64,000 bases of DNA, taken from Tubulanus polymorphus. Taxonomy: Eukaryota; Nemertea; Palaeonemertea; Tubulaniformes; Tubulanidae. Every line of letters starts with the position of its first letter. Positions within the stretch are counted from its first letter, which is position 1. The notes under the pieces were generated by a model that was given only the letters and a program-made list of their open reading frames with translations, was not told the origin of the DNA and made no database searches. This document shows, piece after piece, positions 1 through 12,407 of the stretch. Made by a program: the position numbers and the translations under genes. The stretch spans positions 13,246,501 to 13,310,500 of the forward strand of contig NC_134031.1 in assembly GCF_964204645.1 (NCBI RefSeq), given 5' to 3'.

Positions 1-68
1 TCTCGTCTACTTGCTGCCTGGAAACGTAATGTATCCGATATCGCCTTGGCTACTTTTGATATTGAATT
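1..68 (-). CDS. TMED exon 4 (partial, cut by window edge)
   Basis: After a TTAAAG acceptor in phase 0 the frame reads [20 protein letters not shown] and then three basic residues. This fits the coiled-coil segment just before the conserved basic/aromatic stretch and transmembrane helix of p24 proteins. The exon runs off the left edge. Confidence 0.75.
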
Positions 69-3000
69 CTTTAAAAGAAATTGAAGAGAAATTACATGTG
101 ACAACGGATAAATTCATTCCATCGAAAGAATTTAAATGCTCAACCAGGGGCGGATCCAATGGGGGGGGGGGGTGCAGGGGTGCGCAGCCTCCCAAAATCT
201 CACGGGAAAATGAAAAATATTAGATACACAAAAAGTTCATAATGTTTGTATGTGCGTGTACACGTACCCCTCCCTGAATCAGACCACAGATCCGCCCGTG
301 TCGATTCACATTTTTATAATCGGAATAATTCAAATCGGATTATTGTGAACTTACCGAGAAGTTACCTACGGTTAATTCTAGTTTGTTGATGTCGTCTGAA
401 TAAGCTTCCCAATCAGCCATGTGGTACGAAACTATGTATAAGTATACTAACTTAGATGAAAATCTACTGAAGGAATTATCAATACAAATTTCGTACGGCC
501 CTGAATAAAACAATGGATAACAAAGGCATTACTTAAGATACGTATACGTATACGTTATCTTTATAAAGATAAAAGTGTTATTTCAAATAGCGCTTATTCA
601 CTCGAAACATTCACTTTGGCTAATACTGTAGCCAATGCTGCTTCACAGCTTCACGAATGAGTACATTTAGGTGGATGTTTGGAAAAATAGATTACCAGTG
701 TCTACAATATCCTTCTCTATCGAACCGTCACTTTTCCATAATTCTGACGCTAGTACCTCTCCATTCGGTTTATGGACCACTAAATCGATGTTTCTATCAG
801 CTCCTCGTAACACCTAAAGCACCACAAAATGGAATATATATTTCAGGCGTCAGAGGCGCCCCATCCATCCATTCACATACAGACACGATTTTACGACGAG
901 GTATCGAGTGTGAACGAAAACTTTGCTGATCGCGGAGAGGAGTAGAGCTATTATGTTCTATTTCTCTACATCTAGCCAATCAACATTTAGTAGTTTTAAT
1001 TTTTGGTGTATTTCAACAATAACTTAAGAGAATAAATCTTGAAGTTGAGTGACTAAATTAGTTTTCATATGAGCGTGGATAAAGGCGGTCGTAGCTTATA
1101 TACCATATGACACCCAGCGTGATATCCATGGCAGGGGCAGATTAGGGGAACCCAGAAGGCCCGGCCCCCTTTTGACAAAAAAATTCCACAGCCTGGCTTA
1201 TAAGTCACTTAAAAAGTGGCAAATTATTGGCAAAAGGTATCTTTTACAATCATTTTTGGTGTTTGGTCCTATCAGTTCCTGTATCCAATCCTGCAGTGTA
1301 TATTTGATTTTCTTTTTAGCAATTCTCTTTTTTTTGACGCCTTATAAAACGTTACCATTATGAAACCTAAACAATGTTAACCATTCAGCGTCATTTTACA
1401 AACGACAACCGTAGATCGATGTGCAAAACGTCACAGGTTTATGTGTACACATACAAGCTCTTTGGCAAAATATTATTGATAAAGATATAGAATGGCTCCC
1501 TGTGATTATATAATGACCTCTATTTGAACGTCGAAATGTTATATTGCGTTGAATATTTTGAGAAGACGTATTGTTATAGTAAAGGAAGTATGATTATATC
1601 AGGAGCGGCAGGCATGAATAGAAATGATAAGTAAATCGGATTATTCGGTTAAATGGCGGATGTATACACGATTTGGAAGTCTGATATAAAAGTCAGACCC
1701 TGACATGGGGATGCTAGTGGAATGACGAAGCTATCTACGATCTGTGTAGGGCCGGTGTGAATTTCATCGGCGGCTGCTACAAGCGGTCTATTCAAAAACG
1801 TGTAAACATATAATTTCAATATTCAAATGTTCTAGAAAATATGTTCGATATTAGGGGTATGCAGGTTTCATGAGATTAGCAATTTATAATAGCATAGCTG
1901 TCATATACGGCTCCGCGTCCACTGATGGCATGTGTATAAGGATATCAATTCAATTCAATACTTTATTGATCCTTATTACATTGAAATTCCGGGATAATAT
2001 TCCCAAATTCAATAAAGTTACAAATTTCAAAATAAGAAAATACAAAATACAAGTCACACGGGTAATTCATACAGAATAACATGAATAAGTTATTTAAATG
2101 ACAATGTCTACTTCCACCCAGATTCGAGTCTAGGATATCGAGTGACAGCCAAACCGGGCCCCGGGACCAGGCCGGCTGGCTACACGATATGCTCAAAGTC
2201 ATGATGAGACACCAGAAGAGCTCTTTCTTCAACCATGGAGGCAATGACGTTGCAGACCAGCTTAGAGGCAAAAGTGAATCGAAGTCGGTCACAAGTTGAC
2301 AATTTTTTTTAAATTAGACCAGTCGAAGACTGTATCATCTACCCAATCGCCAAATCTCATAATTCCCCAAATTTCTTAAAACTTCGATTTCAATTTTGCA
2401 ATTCCACATTAGCTTATCCCTGAAATTCTACATTTTTTCGCAGGCGTCAAATAATTTATTAAAGTTAATTTTCTTGTTGATAAGTGTGGAGCTGTATACC
2501 GCTTAGTAATTTGCGCGTGAACTTAGCACGGTCTAAGATTAAATAACGGAAGTAATCTTCGCAGAATTGGTTCAGATATTTACTGATTTGACGAAGTATG
2601 GTTCAAAATCATTTGTTAGCATCAGGTTAACACTGAGGCTGGGCCGTTTTGGAAGATGAAACCATATTGATACACCTTCCAAGGGCGGATCCAGGATTCG
2701 AAGGGGTGGACCTGAACATTTAAGAAGGGCATGCAACGCGAGGGATGCAAACATGTAATCTTGGTGGCCCACCCACGGACAATTTCGTATAAAAGGGGAC
2801 TTTTCTGTTCTGGGCCCATTTTTTATTTATTTTTCGGATTTGTATACAAATTTGCAGACTTTTTCGGACCTCCTTAAATCCGCCCTTGCGTACAGCGCCC
2901 TTGCGTAATCATTGGACGATGCGTATCTTAATGCAACTTATAAAAATGAGATGATTACGAATTGTTATTCCAGTCGCCCATCTCCAGTGATGCGCGGTGT

Positions 3001-3367
3001 GATTTGAGTGATCGGTATATGGCCGGATCTGGTCGCCAAGCCGTGGTTCGAACCCATTCAGTAAGCTGCATGCCACGTTGGATTGTGTGGAAAACATTAA
3101 TTAGTTTCGCCTGAATAGATTACGTATAGATGTCAATGAAGCCTCGGTGTACTCAAACGAAATCATGAAAGTAAACGCATGTGTTGCGCAGATGTCAACA
3201 TTTGCAGCTATTCACATAGTACATTTAGCATAAAACCAATAAATATATTGTAAAGATTTGATAACAAATACATGTATTCTATTTGCATGGTTTGATATCG
3301 TTATCTATAACTGAATTTTTAAGCGTACATTGTTATTTGTATGGAAATGTATGCAAATCTCTCATCA

Positions 3368-3403
<36 letters not shown>

Positions 3404-3734
3404 TGTATGTATGTATGTATGTATGTATGTATGTATGTATGTATGTATGTATGTATGTATGTATGTATGTATGTATGTATGTATGTATGTATGTATGTAT
3501 GTATGTATGTATGTATGTATGTATGTATGTATGTATGTATGTATGTATGTATGTATGTATGTATGTATGTATGTATGTATGTATGTATGTATGTATGTAT
3601 GTATGTATGTATGTATGTATGTATGTATGTATGTATGTATGTATGTATGTATGTATGTATGTATGTATGTATGTATGTATGTATGTATGTATGTATGTAT
3701 GTATGTATGTATGTATATAGATAAATATATATAG

Positions 3735-3823
<89 letters not shown>

Positions 3824-3836
3824 CTTATATATATAT

Positions 3837-3904
<68 letters not shown>

Positions 3905-4641
3905 CTATATATTTTTTCGACGTCTTAAATTATTTTCCACAAGAAAACCATCTGCCGTCAAGTGTATCACCACAGATTTGAAGATATCCCGTCATGCATA
4001 CATCACAGATATGCCCATGATTCACATCTGGAACTTACCAGTCCTGGTCTATTCAACGCGATTTATAATCGATTTTAATATGCTGTGGAACATCGATGAT
4101 AAATCACTTCTAACACTGCTATTCATTGACTATTTTTCAATGATTCATTCAATAAATCTATCCATGGGGCGATTATATGGGAGGTGTAAATTTCATTCAA
4201 TTTAGTTCTATTCCTAGAGCGAGGAATATGAAATGAATGGTTCTTCGTCTAATGATACATAAGGACCTTATGATCGTTTTTGAGATGTACCATAAAACAA
4301 AGGTCCTAAAATAAACACTGCTACCTCCAATATTTTCATACAACCTATATATGTGCGTATTATTGATAATATTATATAAAATGTACGTATGTACACTCTC
4401 GTAAACTACTCACTTCAAATGAAACATGAAGCTCAGCTCCGGACTTCATATTTTGAAAGAAACATTCGCGCCCTCCGGCGCCAACGTTCATCTTAAACTC
4501 ATATGTCGCTCCTGGCAGTCCTTCGAAATCAAAATCGTCGTCCATCGCCGAATTTTCATTGTCACCAATTATTTCTGGTAAACAATATTTAGTCCACACA
4601 ATGAGGATAAGCATGAACACAGCCACAATGTAAAACTCCAT
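1..4641 (-). CDS. TMED/p24-family cargo receptor gene (four exons, 3' end outside window)
   Basis: The coding exons are 4414-4641, 696-813, 355-500 and 1-68, joined by GT-AG introns with matching phases (0, 1, 0). The product starts with a signal peptide ([16 protein letters not shown]) and an acidic linker. A GOLD domain follows, with the paired cysteines of p24 proteins (ECFF in exon 1, YEICIDN in exon 3), and then a luminal coiled-coil-like stretch ([14 protein letters not shown], then [16 protein letters not shown]). About 187 residues are visible; family members are about 200-235. The missing part should be the transmembrane helix and the short cytosolic tail with sorting motifs. p24 proteins cycle between ER and Golgi in COPI and COPII vesicles and select cargo such as GPI-anchored proteins. 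I cannot assign the subfamily without the tail. Intron 1 is 3.6 kb and contains a long microsatellite. Confidence 0.9.
145..300. repeat. Short MITE with GGGCGGATCC ends (in TMED intron 3)
   Basis: The left end reads CAGGGGCGGATCCA and the right end is its imperfect complement, CAGATCCGCCCGTG. A run of G follows the left end. Related ends occur at 2681-2888, 5559-6388 and near 25.7 kb. The CAGGGGCGGATCC terminus resembles hAT-type elements; I found no target duplication. Confidence 0.55.
355..500 (-). CDS. TMED exon 3 (second GOLD cysteine, coiled coil)
   Basis: The acceptor ATTCAG opens in phase 1 and encodes [20 protein letters not shown]. This is the p24 C-x-D/N-N-S-F-S motif followed by the V-Y/F-F-L strand. 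The exon ends ...LTVGNFS at a GTAAGT donor, phase 0. It is only 146 nt and is hidden among stop codons in longer frames. Confidence 0.9.
696..813 (-). CDS. TMED exon 2 (GOLD domain core)
   Basis: The acceptor TTTAG precedes [20 protein letters not shown]. The exon continues [11 protein letters not shown] and ends ...DIVDTG at a GTAATC donor, phase 1. This matches the p24 pattern of a G-x-D-x-D-f strand, a P-x-G turn and a following hydrophobic strand. Confidence 0.88.
1945..2110 (-). repeat. Probable 3' tail of a retroelement
   Basis: Read on the minus strand, the segment ends in an AATAAAG-like signal followed by short TTGAAT-type repeats (ATTGAATTGAATTG). This is a common 3' terminus of invertebrate LINEs. 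The upstream part (to about 2290) has no clear coding similarity. Confidence 0.35.
2681..2888. repeat. MITE with GGGCGGATCC ends, copy 2
   Basis: It begins AAGGGCGGATCCAGG and ends AAATCCGCCCTTG, giving an inverted pair around about 180 bp. It belongs to the same end-family as 145-300 and 5559-6388. Confidence 0.5.
3370..3714. repeat. (ATGT)n microsatellite
   Basis: About 85 uninterrupted tetranucleotide units. Because the 4-nt unit contains no stop in any frame, it produces long spurious Tyr-Val-Cys-Met and Ile-His-Thr-Tyr frames on both strands. Confidence 0.99.
3715..3901. repeat. (AT)n microsatellite with interruptions
   Basis: Long TA dinucleotide runs interrupted by an AAGCTT and a few ACATATATAC blocks, directly abutting the (ATGT)n array. 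Confidence 0.98.
4414..4641 (-). CDS. TMED exon 1 (signal peptide and start of GOLD domain)
   Basis: The ATG at 4639-4641 opens MEFYIV, and the next 20 residues are hydrophobic, as expected of a signal peptide. The exon ends in [11 protein letters not shown] at a GTGAGT donor (4408-4413), phase 0. Two upstream in-frame residues could extend the frame, but only this ATG puts the hydrophobic segment at the N-terminus. It contains the first conserved GOLD cysteine (ECFF). Confidence 0.88.
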
Positions 4642-5558
4642 GATGACGATTAATAGTATTGTGTCTACAGGCAAACGAACCGGTCCCAGCCACGTACGTA
4701 TAATAATAATAATACATCAGCTATGTCATATTATCAGGATTTAATCAATATCACTCAAGAGTTTCACATTCATACCACCAGATGACGATAGTGCCACAGG
4801 ATTTATAGTTCTGTTTGTTGGGATAGAATCTGATGAACGGAACAACAAAATGACAAAAACACAACATGTCTAATAACCAGTACAAGCGATTTTATTCTAC
4901 AAACAATTGCTTTAAACGCATACAGATTAGGGCCCACATGGAGTTTTAGAATGTAGGTAAAAATGTCCCGGGAAATAACGTCACATAAGGTAGAAAAAAT
5001 GTAACAGTCTATCATTACTAATATCGTAAATTTCACATCAAAATAACACCAGAGAACAAAATTTGATAATTGTGTAAATTGCACTTACCACAAAAAAAGA
5101 ATTCACCGAGTGACCATGAGAATCATAGCCCTAGAATTTGGCATTCATTAATTTTGGCTATTGAGAACATGTGGACTCATTACATGTTACGTCAAATTTA
5201 AGGAGATTGAATGAGCAGTTTCTAAATTACATACCATTAATGGAGAAAATTATGAAAGTTATAGAGTAAATGCACAGATACTTGAATTAATACGTCAAAT
5301 TTGTCATCAAATGTTAAAATTGTTATCAAAATGTATCACCAAGTTTGTTCTCTGGCGTTAATATGATGTGAAATCAGGGACATTTTTACCGTATACCGAA
5401 GTTTTACGCATGGTGAAGAGATTTGCTTAACCTTTCTTAAAACATTTGATACATTGCAAAAAGGCATTCATATATTTACAAAGATTACTTCAGATAATCT
5501 TTTTTAGTCTAATTCATTATTTGCACTTCAATTTACTAAGAGTGGGCCTAAGATATTG
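4642..5558. other. Intergenic, no gene seen
   Basis: AT-rich sequence upstream of TMED exon 1. No splice-bounded coding segment or clear transposon end was recognised. Any 5' UTR exon or promoter of the TMED gene would lie here. Confidence 0.5.
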
Positions 5559-6388
5559 CAGGGGCGGATCCAGGGTCATCGTCTGGGGGTGAGCACGAAT
5601 GGAATTATGATATCCATTGACAAATCTTCACCAAATACCGCGAGCGCCGTATCCGTGAAGCCATGAAAGGGGGGTTTGGGGGCCCTCCCCCAGGAAAATT
5701 TGGAATGTTTGAAGCATTTTCCAAGTCGTATGCCAACTTTTTAAACTGTCTGCAAGTCGATATCCGAGCATTTTATGACACTTAATACCACTATTGAAGC
5801 CGGAAGAAAAAATAAATATATTCTCCCAACAAAGCTCAATACATATACACAGTAGGCCCCATTGTTTTATGGCGAATTGTCCACTACGTATATTTTTCAA
5901 AACATTGCAGTTGAAAAGAGTGAGACTGCTTCTGACATCGTTATTTGAAATTTGTAAGCTTTAATGGGTTCGAAATTTTCAGAAAAATAACTAACAGTTT
6001 TCATTGTCCCCAAATTGATGAGGTTCGCAGATAATCCAATCGGATGATAACTCACATATTCGATTATTTTGTGGTGATCATCTTGTGAAGATCGTGCGCC
6101 AAATGCAAACTGTATCTGACATTTTATAAGATATTATACATGTATTAACAAATCCGTGTAAACTAATACTTCTTGTACTAAAACTGTCGGGGTCGAAAGG
6201 TTACACAATTGGTAGGTATCAAGTATTTTCATGTGTGCAATGCATACGCTAATGCATAAACAACCCGGGGCTCTTCGATACACTCTAGTCTTCTCATTTT
6301 TTAAACATTTCGAGTGGAAAAGTTGATCCAGATTTTTCATCTGTGACTTTTAGGGGGTGAGCACCAGCACCGCGAGGATCCGCCACTG
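5559..6388. mobile_element. Non-autonomous DNA transposon with CAGGGGCGGATCC ends
   Basis: The left end is CAGGGGCGGATCCAGG followed by GGGGGTGAGCAC. The right end has GGGGGTGAGCACC and then GGATCCGCCACTG, so the outermost bases form an inverted repeat while GGGGGTGAGCAC occurs in direct orientation. There is no coding capacity. It is probably hAT-like by its terminus; flanking 8-bp duplication was not evident. Confidence 0.55.
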
Positions 6389-6593
6389 TATCGGTATTAG
6401 GTCCCAACCTAAGACCTCAAAAAGGAACGTGGCGGCTTGATACAAGGAATACCCTACCTTTTCTTTTAGCTTCCACCTGCAAAAGTGTTCCTACCGAAGA
6501 CCCTGATTTATCACATCAATATATTGAAAAAGAATATAATGAATGTCGTATCATTTTCGTGAATTCTGCCATGCAAGTGAGGGTATTAAGATA

Positions 6594-6687
6594 ACTCTTT
6601 GGAGTTAATGTTTGGCTTAATACACAAAAGCAACAATTATTCCCATTGGTAATAATGTAAATGATAATGTATACAACTATGGCTTTG
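6594..6687 (+). repeat. Direct repeat, left copy
   Basis: ACTCTTTGGAGTTAATGTTT and the following 70 bp recur at 7662-7740 with small indels. The two copies bracket the transposon and LINE fragment at 6917-7831 at a distance. Confidence 0.8.
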
Positions 6688-6991
6688 GTTTTTTCACTTC
6701 TGGTTCTGAAGGGTCGGGTTCATCAGTTTTATGCTTCTGTGCATTCTTCAGCCAAGAGGTCATCAAAGTATTTTTTACTGGCTTTTTTCTGAAAAATGAA
6801 GATATTAAGTGGGATTTTAAACAAAATTGAAATTAAGAAATAAATGACTTTTCTAACTACAAACAGGATTTTCTTTATCGGCAGAGACGAATACATATTC
6901 AACCTGGATCTGTTTAACAGGGCCGTACCTAGCATTTGCAATTCAGGAGGGGGGGGGGGCAGAGAACCTGAAAAGGGCAATTGAATAGGAT

Positions 6992-7117
6992 AGTTCTATA
7001 AGCTCTCCCAGACTGTGGAATAACCTTCTTGCGGACATACCAGACTCCATGTCTTTGTCTTGTGATTCATTCAAGCAGACACTCAAAACAGTTCTATTCC
7101 GTGCCAACTACACATAG
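6992..7117 (+). pseudogene. C-terminal fragment of a LINE reverse-transcriptase ORF
   Basis: The frame SSISSPRLWNNLLADIPDSM continues to an FKQTLKTVLF motif and a TAG stop at 7115-7117. P-R-L-W-N-x-L-x-x-x-I followed by F-K-x-x-L-K is the standard ending of Jockey/L2/CR1-type ORF2 proteins. Only about 41 codons remain, as in a 5'-truncated copy. Confidence 0.75.
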
Positions 7118-7661
7118 TTTCTAGAGAAGCACATTTGAACTTTTATAAGGAGCTTTGCACTATGTATAAGAGTACTTTATTATAATTCACAATTACAATT
7201 ACATAATATTTGGAATAGGCCTGCAATGGCCCTTAATTCCAGAGCAAAAAACGTAATTTCCTGATATGCTATAGCTGACACAACCCGTCAGCTCCGTCTA
7301 TTGTAGTAATGTGAGGTCCTTAAAACTAAAAAAAAAACAAAATTTACCAAATTTGAAAATTTCAGACTAATTGTTAGTATTGAGGGGTTGTATATATTTA
7401 AAAACTGATGGATGGCGTATGAAGTAAGATTTGATATACTGCTTTCTGATATCGTCAAAACGGGGACATTTAATTGCTAAATGGTACTTGTCTTCCAAGT
7501 CGTTGTGGTCACAAAACCTCCATTTCTGTCATCTCTCTCAAGTGGTGGCCTTTGCCATATTCTAGTTTCAACTAATAAATCATGGCTACACATTCTGATT
7601 CTTGCAATTGCTTAATTAGCCCGCCAATTTTGTGTATACTGACCTCGAGTGTATTAATAGA

Positions 7662-7740
7662 ACTCTTTGCAGTTAATGTTTAGCTTAATACACAAAAGCA
7701 ACAATTATTTCCAAATGATAATTTATACAACTATGGCTTT
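7662..7740 (+). repeat. Direct repeat, right copy
   Basis: Partner of 6594-6687; it shares CTTAATACACAAAAGCAACA and TATACAACTATGGCTTT. Confidence 0.8.
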
Positions 7741-7831
7741 AAGTGGTAATTCATCATAATTTTGATATCCCAATAATATTTGGAAAAGGGGCACCTTTCC
7801 AAATTGCACCCCTGCTAAATACGGGCCTGTT

Positions 7832-10690
7832 GAACCTACGTTTCTTTACGCTTTGAGTCTAAGAGAACTCTTACTCGTAAAACGCTTACTCCATTTGAAT
7901 CGACAAATCAGATGAACATTTTCAGAAGGGCATGTGTATGCCATATTCTGTAGCACATCAGGGTCGTTTCCAGAGTGGCTAAGTGGCATGCCCCCCCCCC
8001 CTGTTTTTTTCCTCAAGCATCATTTTTACATGGTAATGAATCACAAGTACATGATAGAACAGTTCTTGATAATGTCACTGGGAAAACCCTTCTAGAGGGA
8101 TTTCCAAGTGATGCCCTTCCTAAGGGCTTTCCCTGTTATGTCATGAAACAAGGGTCAAGCATCGATTAGAATGGTGAAAAATTCATTGAAATTTTGCACA
8201 TTTTTTCCCAGCACTTCCAAGTGGCTTAGAGCTGATGGACGAAACTTGCTACATCAATTCCAACACATATTTCCCTCCTAATTACAAAATATCAGTTGTT
8301 TATATCCACTGGTTACAATTTGTGCCACCAAGAGCTACCAGAAAGTTCGCTTCTAGAGGGTCTATTTTAAGGCGCTTGAATTATTCTTGCATCCTCCCCT
8401 AGCATTGATTCGAACCTGATGGCATCGCTAGACTCAGCCAAGGTTTGAAACACTGCCACACTAGACTGGGTGCAAAGGTACATGGGCACTTTGCCGCATG
8501 AAAAGTTGCGGCACCAATTGGATTGCTCGTTGTATAAGGGGTCGCGCATATTGTGGTTCAACTCCTGAACAGGTTAAAATAGTGCCAACTCGAAATAAAT
8601 TGCCCATGGGCAAAGTGTGGTTTACCTTGAAAGCTAGAGCTTTTTCGGAATAAGGGCATTGCTTGAAAAATCTTTTTAATTCGTGGCTTCAAAGTTCCAC
8701 AAGTTTATAATGTATTTTATCTTTCTTAAAGAATTATTTTGTAGTCAAAATAAGACCAAAGATGTACATTTGGTTACGGTCCACGTCCAAAAGTTTGTAG
8801 GGTATAGGTAGGCGCGGCAGGGAAACTATTTTATATTTTCAAAAAAATATGTTTCACAATTTTCAGGATGAGTCGGTAGGTAAGTAGAAATTTTTTTGCA
8901 AAATTTTTGGGCAAAAAAAACAAATTTATCACCTTTTTAACATGGAAACAATTTCGCAAAAATCATCTACGTTGTGCACGGGAAATTTGTGTAATAGCGT
9001 AGATTTCGAGAATTATTCTAAAATTATAACTTCGTCCAGAGCGTCATCTCTGTGATAAAAATGAAATATTACATTGAATAATATAGCTGCCAAGCAGCGA
9101 TGATGGGTTTTCTGCAAAGCCATTCAGAATGATGGGAATTGTAGTAAATTGAAATATCGATACATAGAATAAAATGCATTGACAGATTCGAACCTAATAT
9201 GCTGTGTAAATGTAAAATATGATTCAGCTTTGAAACCGAACATACGCGGACGTACAATCACAAATATTAATTTATTTGACCAGGCATTTATTTTGGCATT
9301 CAAACATCTTGATACTGTATTATCACCATGCTTAAAAATGGATCTGTCCTATTAAGAACTCATCTTAAGCACCTGCTGAGTCGATAGATTGAGTGAATTT
9401 ACAGATAAGAATGTACTATGATTTAGAATAGATTTAAGAAGTTAATGTTTTTATTGAAATATTTGAATAAATACATATATTGTAGTGTAGATTCAATAAA
9501 TTATGAATTGATCTGGTCTGGGTTTCCGGCTGATGTTGATTTTGGCTTTTATGGATTACAAATTCTATAGTGATAAACAATTGATACCTGCAACATGTGT
9601 GTAAATCAAACCTATTCCACTAGTTGCGTGTGTTTCCTAATAAATGGGAGAGTCACTCTTGATCCGAGTTATTAGAAAAATAATGTTCATTTAGTTATAG
9701 ACATTCATTGCCTTTTTGGAAATTCTGTAATAATATTTGTTCTGTCCTAATTTTTATTACTGTATGAACCAATGATATGCTTTGTAAATATGATGTAATA
9801 AAATAAATTTGAATTTGAATTAAATTTGAACATGAGAATCAAGCATAACTTGTGTTTTTTCAACTTGTCTTTTGTTAACAGTTCCAGAGTTTCAATTACA
9901 ATCAAATCCAAATTGGCTAAAAAGTACATAGGACTAAATGAAATGAACCGTTAGTTACTGCAAACCTATTCCAGTGTTATGTCGATCGTGTTGAATCACT
10001 TTCCCTGAGTTGAAAGAATCAGATCTTCTATGGTGCAACATCGGTCCAAGAGAGATTTTTTGGTGTTGACTGTCCTTGACCATCTAACTTTATGCGTTTG
10101 ACATTGGAATCAGCATCATACCCATTTGAACTGCAAAATATTCACACAACATGAAAACCTACAGTACATGTATACAGTAATGAAACTTTCACCGATGTTG
10201 GATATTTGAATGAACGTTGGGCTTATTTCAGTATTCTAAAGCAGGAAATAATAAGCCCAATAAATAGGCCCTATTCCAATTGGAACAATTGTATAATGCG
10301 TACAGCAGCACTTATCAGTCAAGTATGGAGAAATCGGTATACCAAACCTACGAACAGCAAAATGTACAGGCCTACAATGATTTCTGGTATACAAGCCGTG
10401 ACCACATGAACGTTTTGGTTTGACTATTAATGTCAGCAGGTCAGAGAAGGCCTGGCCAAATTTAATCACATGGCTCAAATCAATTAGCCTTTCTGCGTGT
10501 GAATACTTCACTGTATTGTTTTAAAAATAGGCCTATCGAGTGAATTAGTACAAAGACTGAATTAGACTTTAGGCTAGTCCTGACCAAATCCTATCCATGT
10601 TATAATTGCACCAGTTATAGTAACATCACTGTAGGGCCGACGAGAGGGAAAAAGTTGTGTTTGTAGTACTTAGGCATGGTAGGCTTGTCG
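7832..10690. other. Intergenic, mostly unannotated
   Basis: Apart from the SINE-like piece at 8385-8490 and an A-rich LINE-like tail near 9795-9830 (AATAAAATAAATTTGAATTT), I see no gene. About 9085-9125 shares ATATAGCTGC and AAGCAGCGAT blocks with 11858-11900, evidence of a low-copy repeat. Confidence 0.5.
8385..8490 (-). repeat. tRNA-derived SINE-like sequence
   Basis: On the minus strand an A-box-like CAGTCTAGTGTGG is followed about 50 bp later by a B-box-like GGTTCGAATC. The same layout is seen at 37955-38045 (minus) and 25590-25650 (plus), which supports a dispersed Pol III-derived family. Confidence 0.5.
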
Positions 10691-10696
10691 TACTCA

Positions 10697-11080
10697 CTTA
10701 ATACTTAAAATGCTGTTGTTACCTGTACGTGACTGTACGGTGATTTCTACAGGTTAGCCGTATGTGAGTACGTTGACGCTCAGACTTGCAATATTGGGAT
10801 TCGAAACCAAACGAAAAAAAAACCAGTTGTAGTACAGTGATTTACCCATGGTGCCACAGAACGTAACTGCAGGGTGGATGAAATTTGATTTACAAATAGC
10901 CTAGCCTCACCTAACCCAAACTCTATTCTTTCACGAATGCGCGTTTGCAGATTATAGGAACTCACATACGGCGTTTTTAGGGAACTCACGTACGGCGTTT
11001 TTTAGGGAACTCACGTACGGTTAAACTGTGGATATCACCGTACAGTCACGTACGCATAACAACTTCGTACTTAAAAAATG
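10697..11080. repeat. MITE with long inverted arms and an internal tandem repeat
   Basis: TGTACGTGACTGTACGGTGA near 10720 is matched in inverse orientation by TCACCGTACAGTCACGTACG near 11035. The outer flanks (ACTTAAAATGCTGTTGTTA and its complement) pair as well. Inside, a unit of about 24 bp (AGGGAACTCACGTACGGCG) is repeated two to three times at 10965-11018. Confidence 0.65.
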
Positions 11081-12056
11081 GTATTGGCTACTATATAATA
11101 GGCCTATAGACAAATAAATACCGGTAGGCTTTCTTAGCTTACACACTTCACAACCGAACCAACTGACCAACCAGTATATTTATTCCCAGTACGCACCAAC
11201 CGGCACAGGCCTAACACTGTTTGTCAACTGTGTGTACCGTAGTAGGCTATCGATAATCACCTGATACTTTTCTGTCGTTTGTTTTCTCTCTGAGACGAAC
11301 GTAATTCTGCACCGAAATTCTAGTAGCCCTCCGCGACTCAACGACCTTGATTTAAACTTGATCAATTAAAAATCTGTTTATTGACGCTTTTGGTTACATG
11401 AACTGATCAGCAATATACTTAAATGAAATAACCGGAATAACAAGAAATCAAAAATATTAAAGAGGTAACAAACAAATTCCCGTAAATCTGTCAGACATGC
11501 GAACGCCGGACTCGTAAACTATTGGACTCGGACCCGCTGAGCAATAAATTCATAAAATTGACTTTGAAATTGATTGTGGAGAAGAGAGGGAATTATTCGA
11601 TAGCTCTTCCTCGAAAAGAAGAGAGAAAATCGGAAAGAAAACACAACATGGCTACTAATTGAACGGAGCCAAATTTCCGATGTTTACGGCTCGACAGTGC
11701 CTTTATAACGTGGATTTATCAAAATTCCCATGCAGTATCTGGAGATTGAAGTGAGCTGAAGGATATCATACGGATTGTATCGGCGACTGCGGTAAGGTAA
11801 GGAAGCCTTTACGCTTTTAACAAAAACTATGTGGAAAAGGGGGAAAAAAATAATAAATATAGCTGCAAAGCAGCGATAACAGGTTTTCTGAGCAGGCGTG
11901 CTATTCATAGTTTGAAAAGTGGATAATAGAAATATATCAATACGGGATACGCATTTGACGTGTCAAGTCACACCAATGCGGTTTAACATAACATAATTTA
12001 TAGTTATAGTCTAATTGGGGGTTACTCGGGTCGTTTATTGTCTGCGGAGTCGAGTA
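11081..12056. other. Intergenic upstream of LINE
   Basis: No coding exon recognised. A relic near 11858-11900 repeats sequence seen near 9085. Confidence 0.4.
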
Positions 12057-12407
12057 GATTGGTTACCCGGAAGTAGTGCGCATGCGCGAAGGGGAAAGGC
12101 TGTCTGCTAACAGCTCCGATCAATTTCGGATTTTTGGACCTAAAACTAGCTAACGGACTGTGTATTCACTACATATTATCAGATTCGGCCCAAGGAACCA
12201 TCAGAAATTGCTGAAGCGCTGCGACAACGTAAATTGGTTGCATTTGCAGTAGTTTTAAGTCGGTTAGAGACGTTGATTTTGACACTTGGCAACACGTGTG
12301 TTTACACCGGAAGTAAACAAACCAGCGCTCACAGAAATCCATACGCAGAGGAAATAGGACAACTTCATTTTATTATTAACTGACAAGTTAGCTGTTTGAA
12401 ACCAACT

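Larger units (their letters stand above)
814..4413 (-). other. TMED intron 1
   Basis: This 3.6-kb intron contains a retroelement tail (about 1945-2100), a GGGCGGATCC element (2681-2888) and the 530-bp microsatellite block at 3370-3901. I saw no coding exon of the gene in it. Confidence 0.7.
6917..7831. mobile_element. TIR element around a LINE fragment
   Basis: ACAGGGCCGTACCTAGCA at the left and its imperfect complement TGCTAAATACGGGCCTGT at the right define a terminal inverted repeat of about 18 bp. The interior carries a LINE 3' fragment (6992-7117), so a transposon body or composite is likely. Confidence 0.5.

Noticed and set aside
3283-3850. Several long frames of repeated Tyr-Val-Cys-Met or Ile-His-Thr-Tyr
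   Set aside because: They are translations of the stop-free (ATGT)n and (AT)n microsatellites on both strands, not genes.
10236-10511. 91-codon minus-strand ORF
   Set aside because: No splice context, no recognisable motif; within chance expectation.
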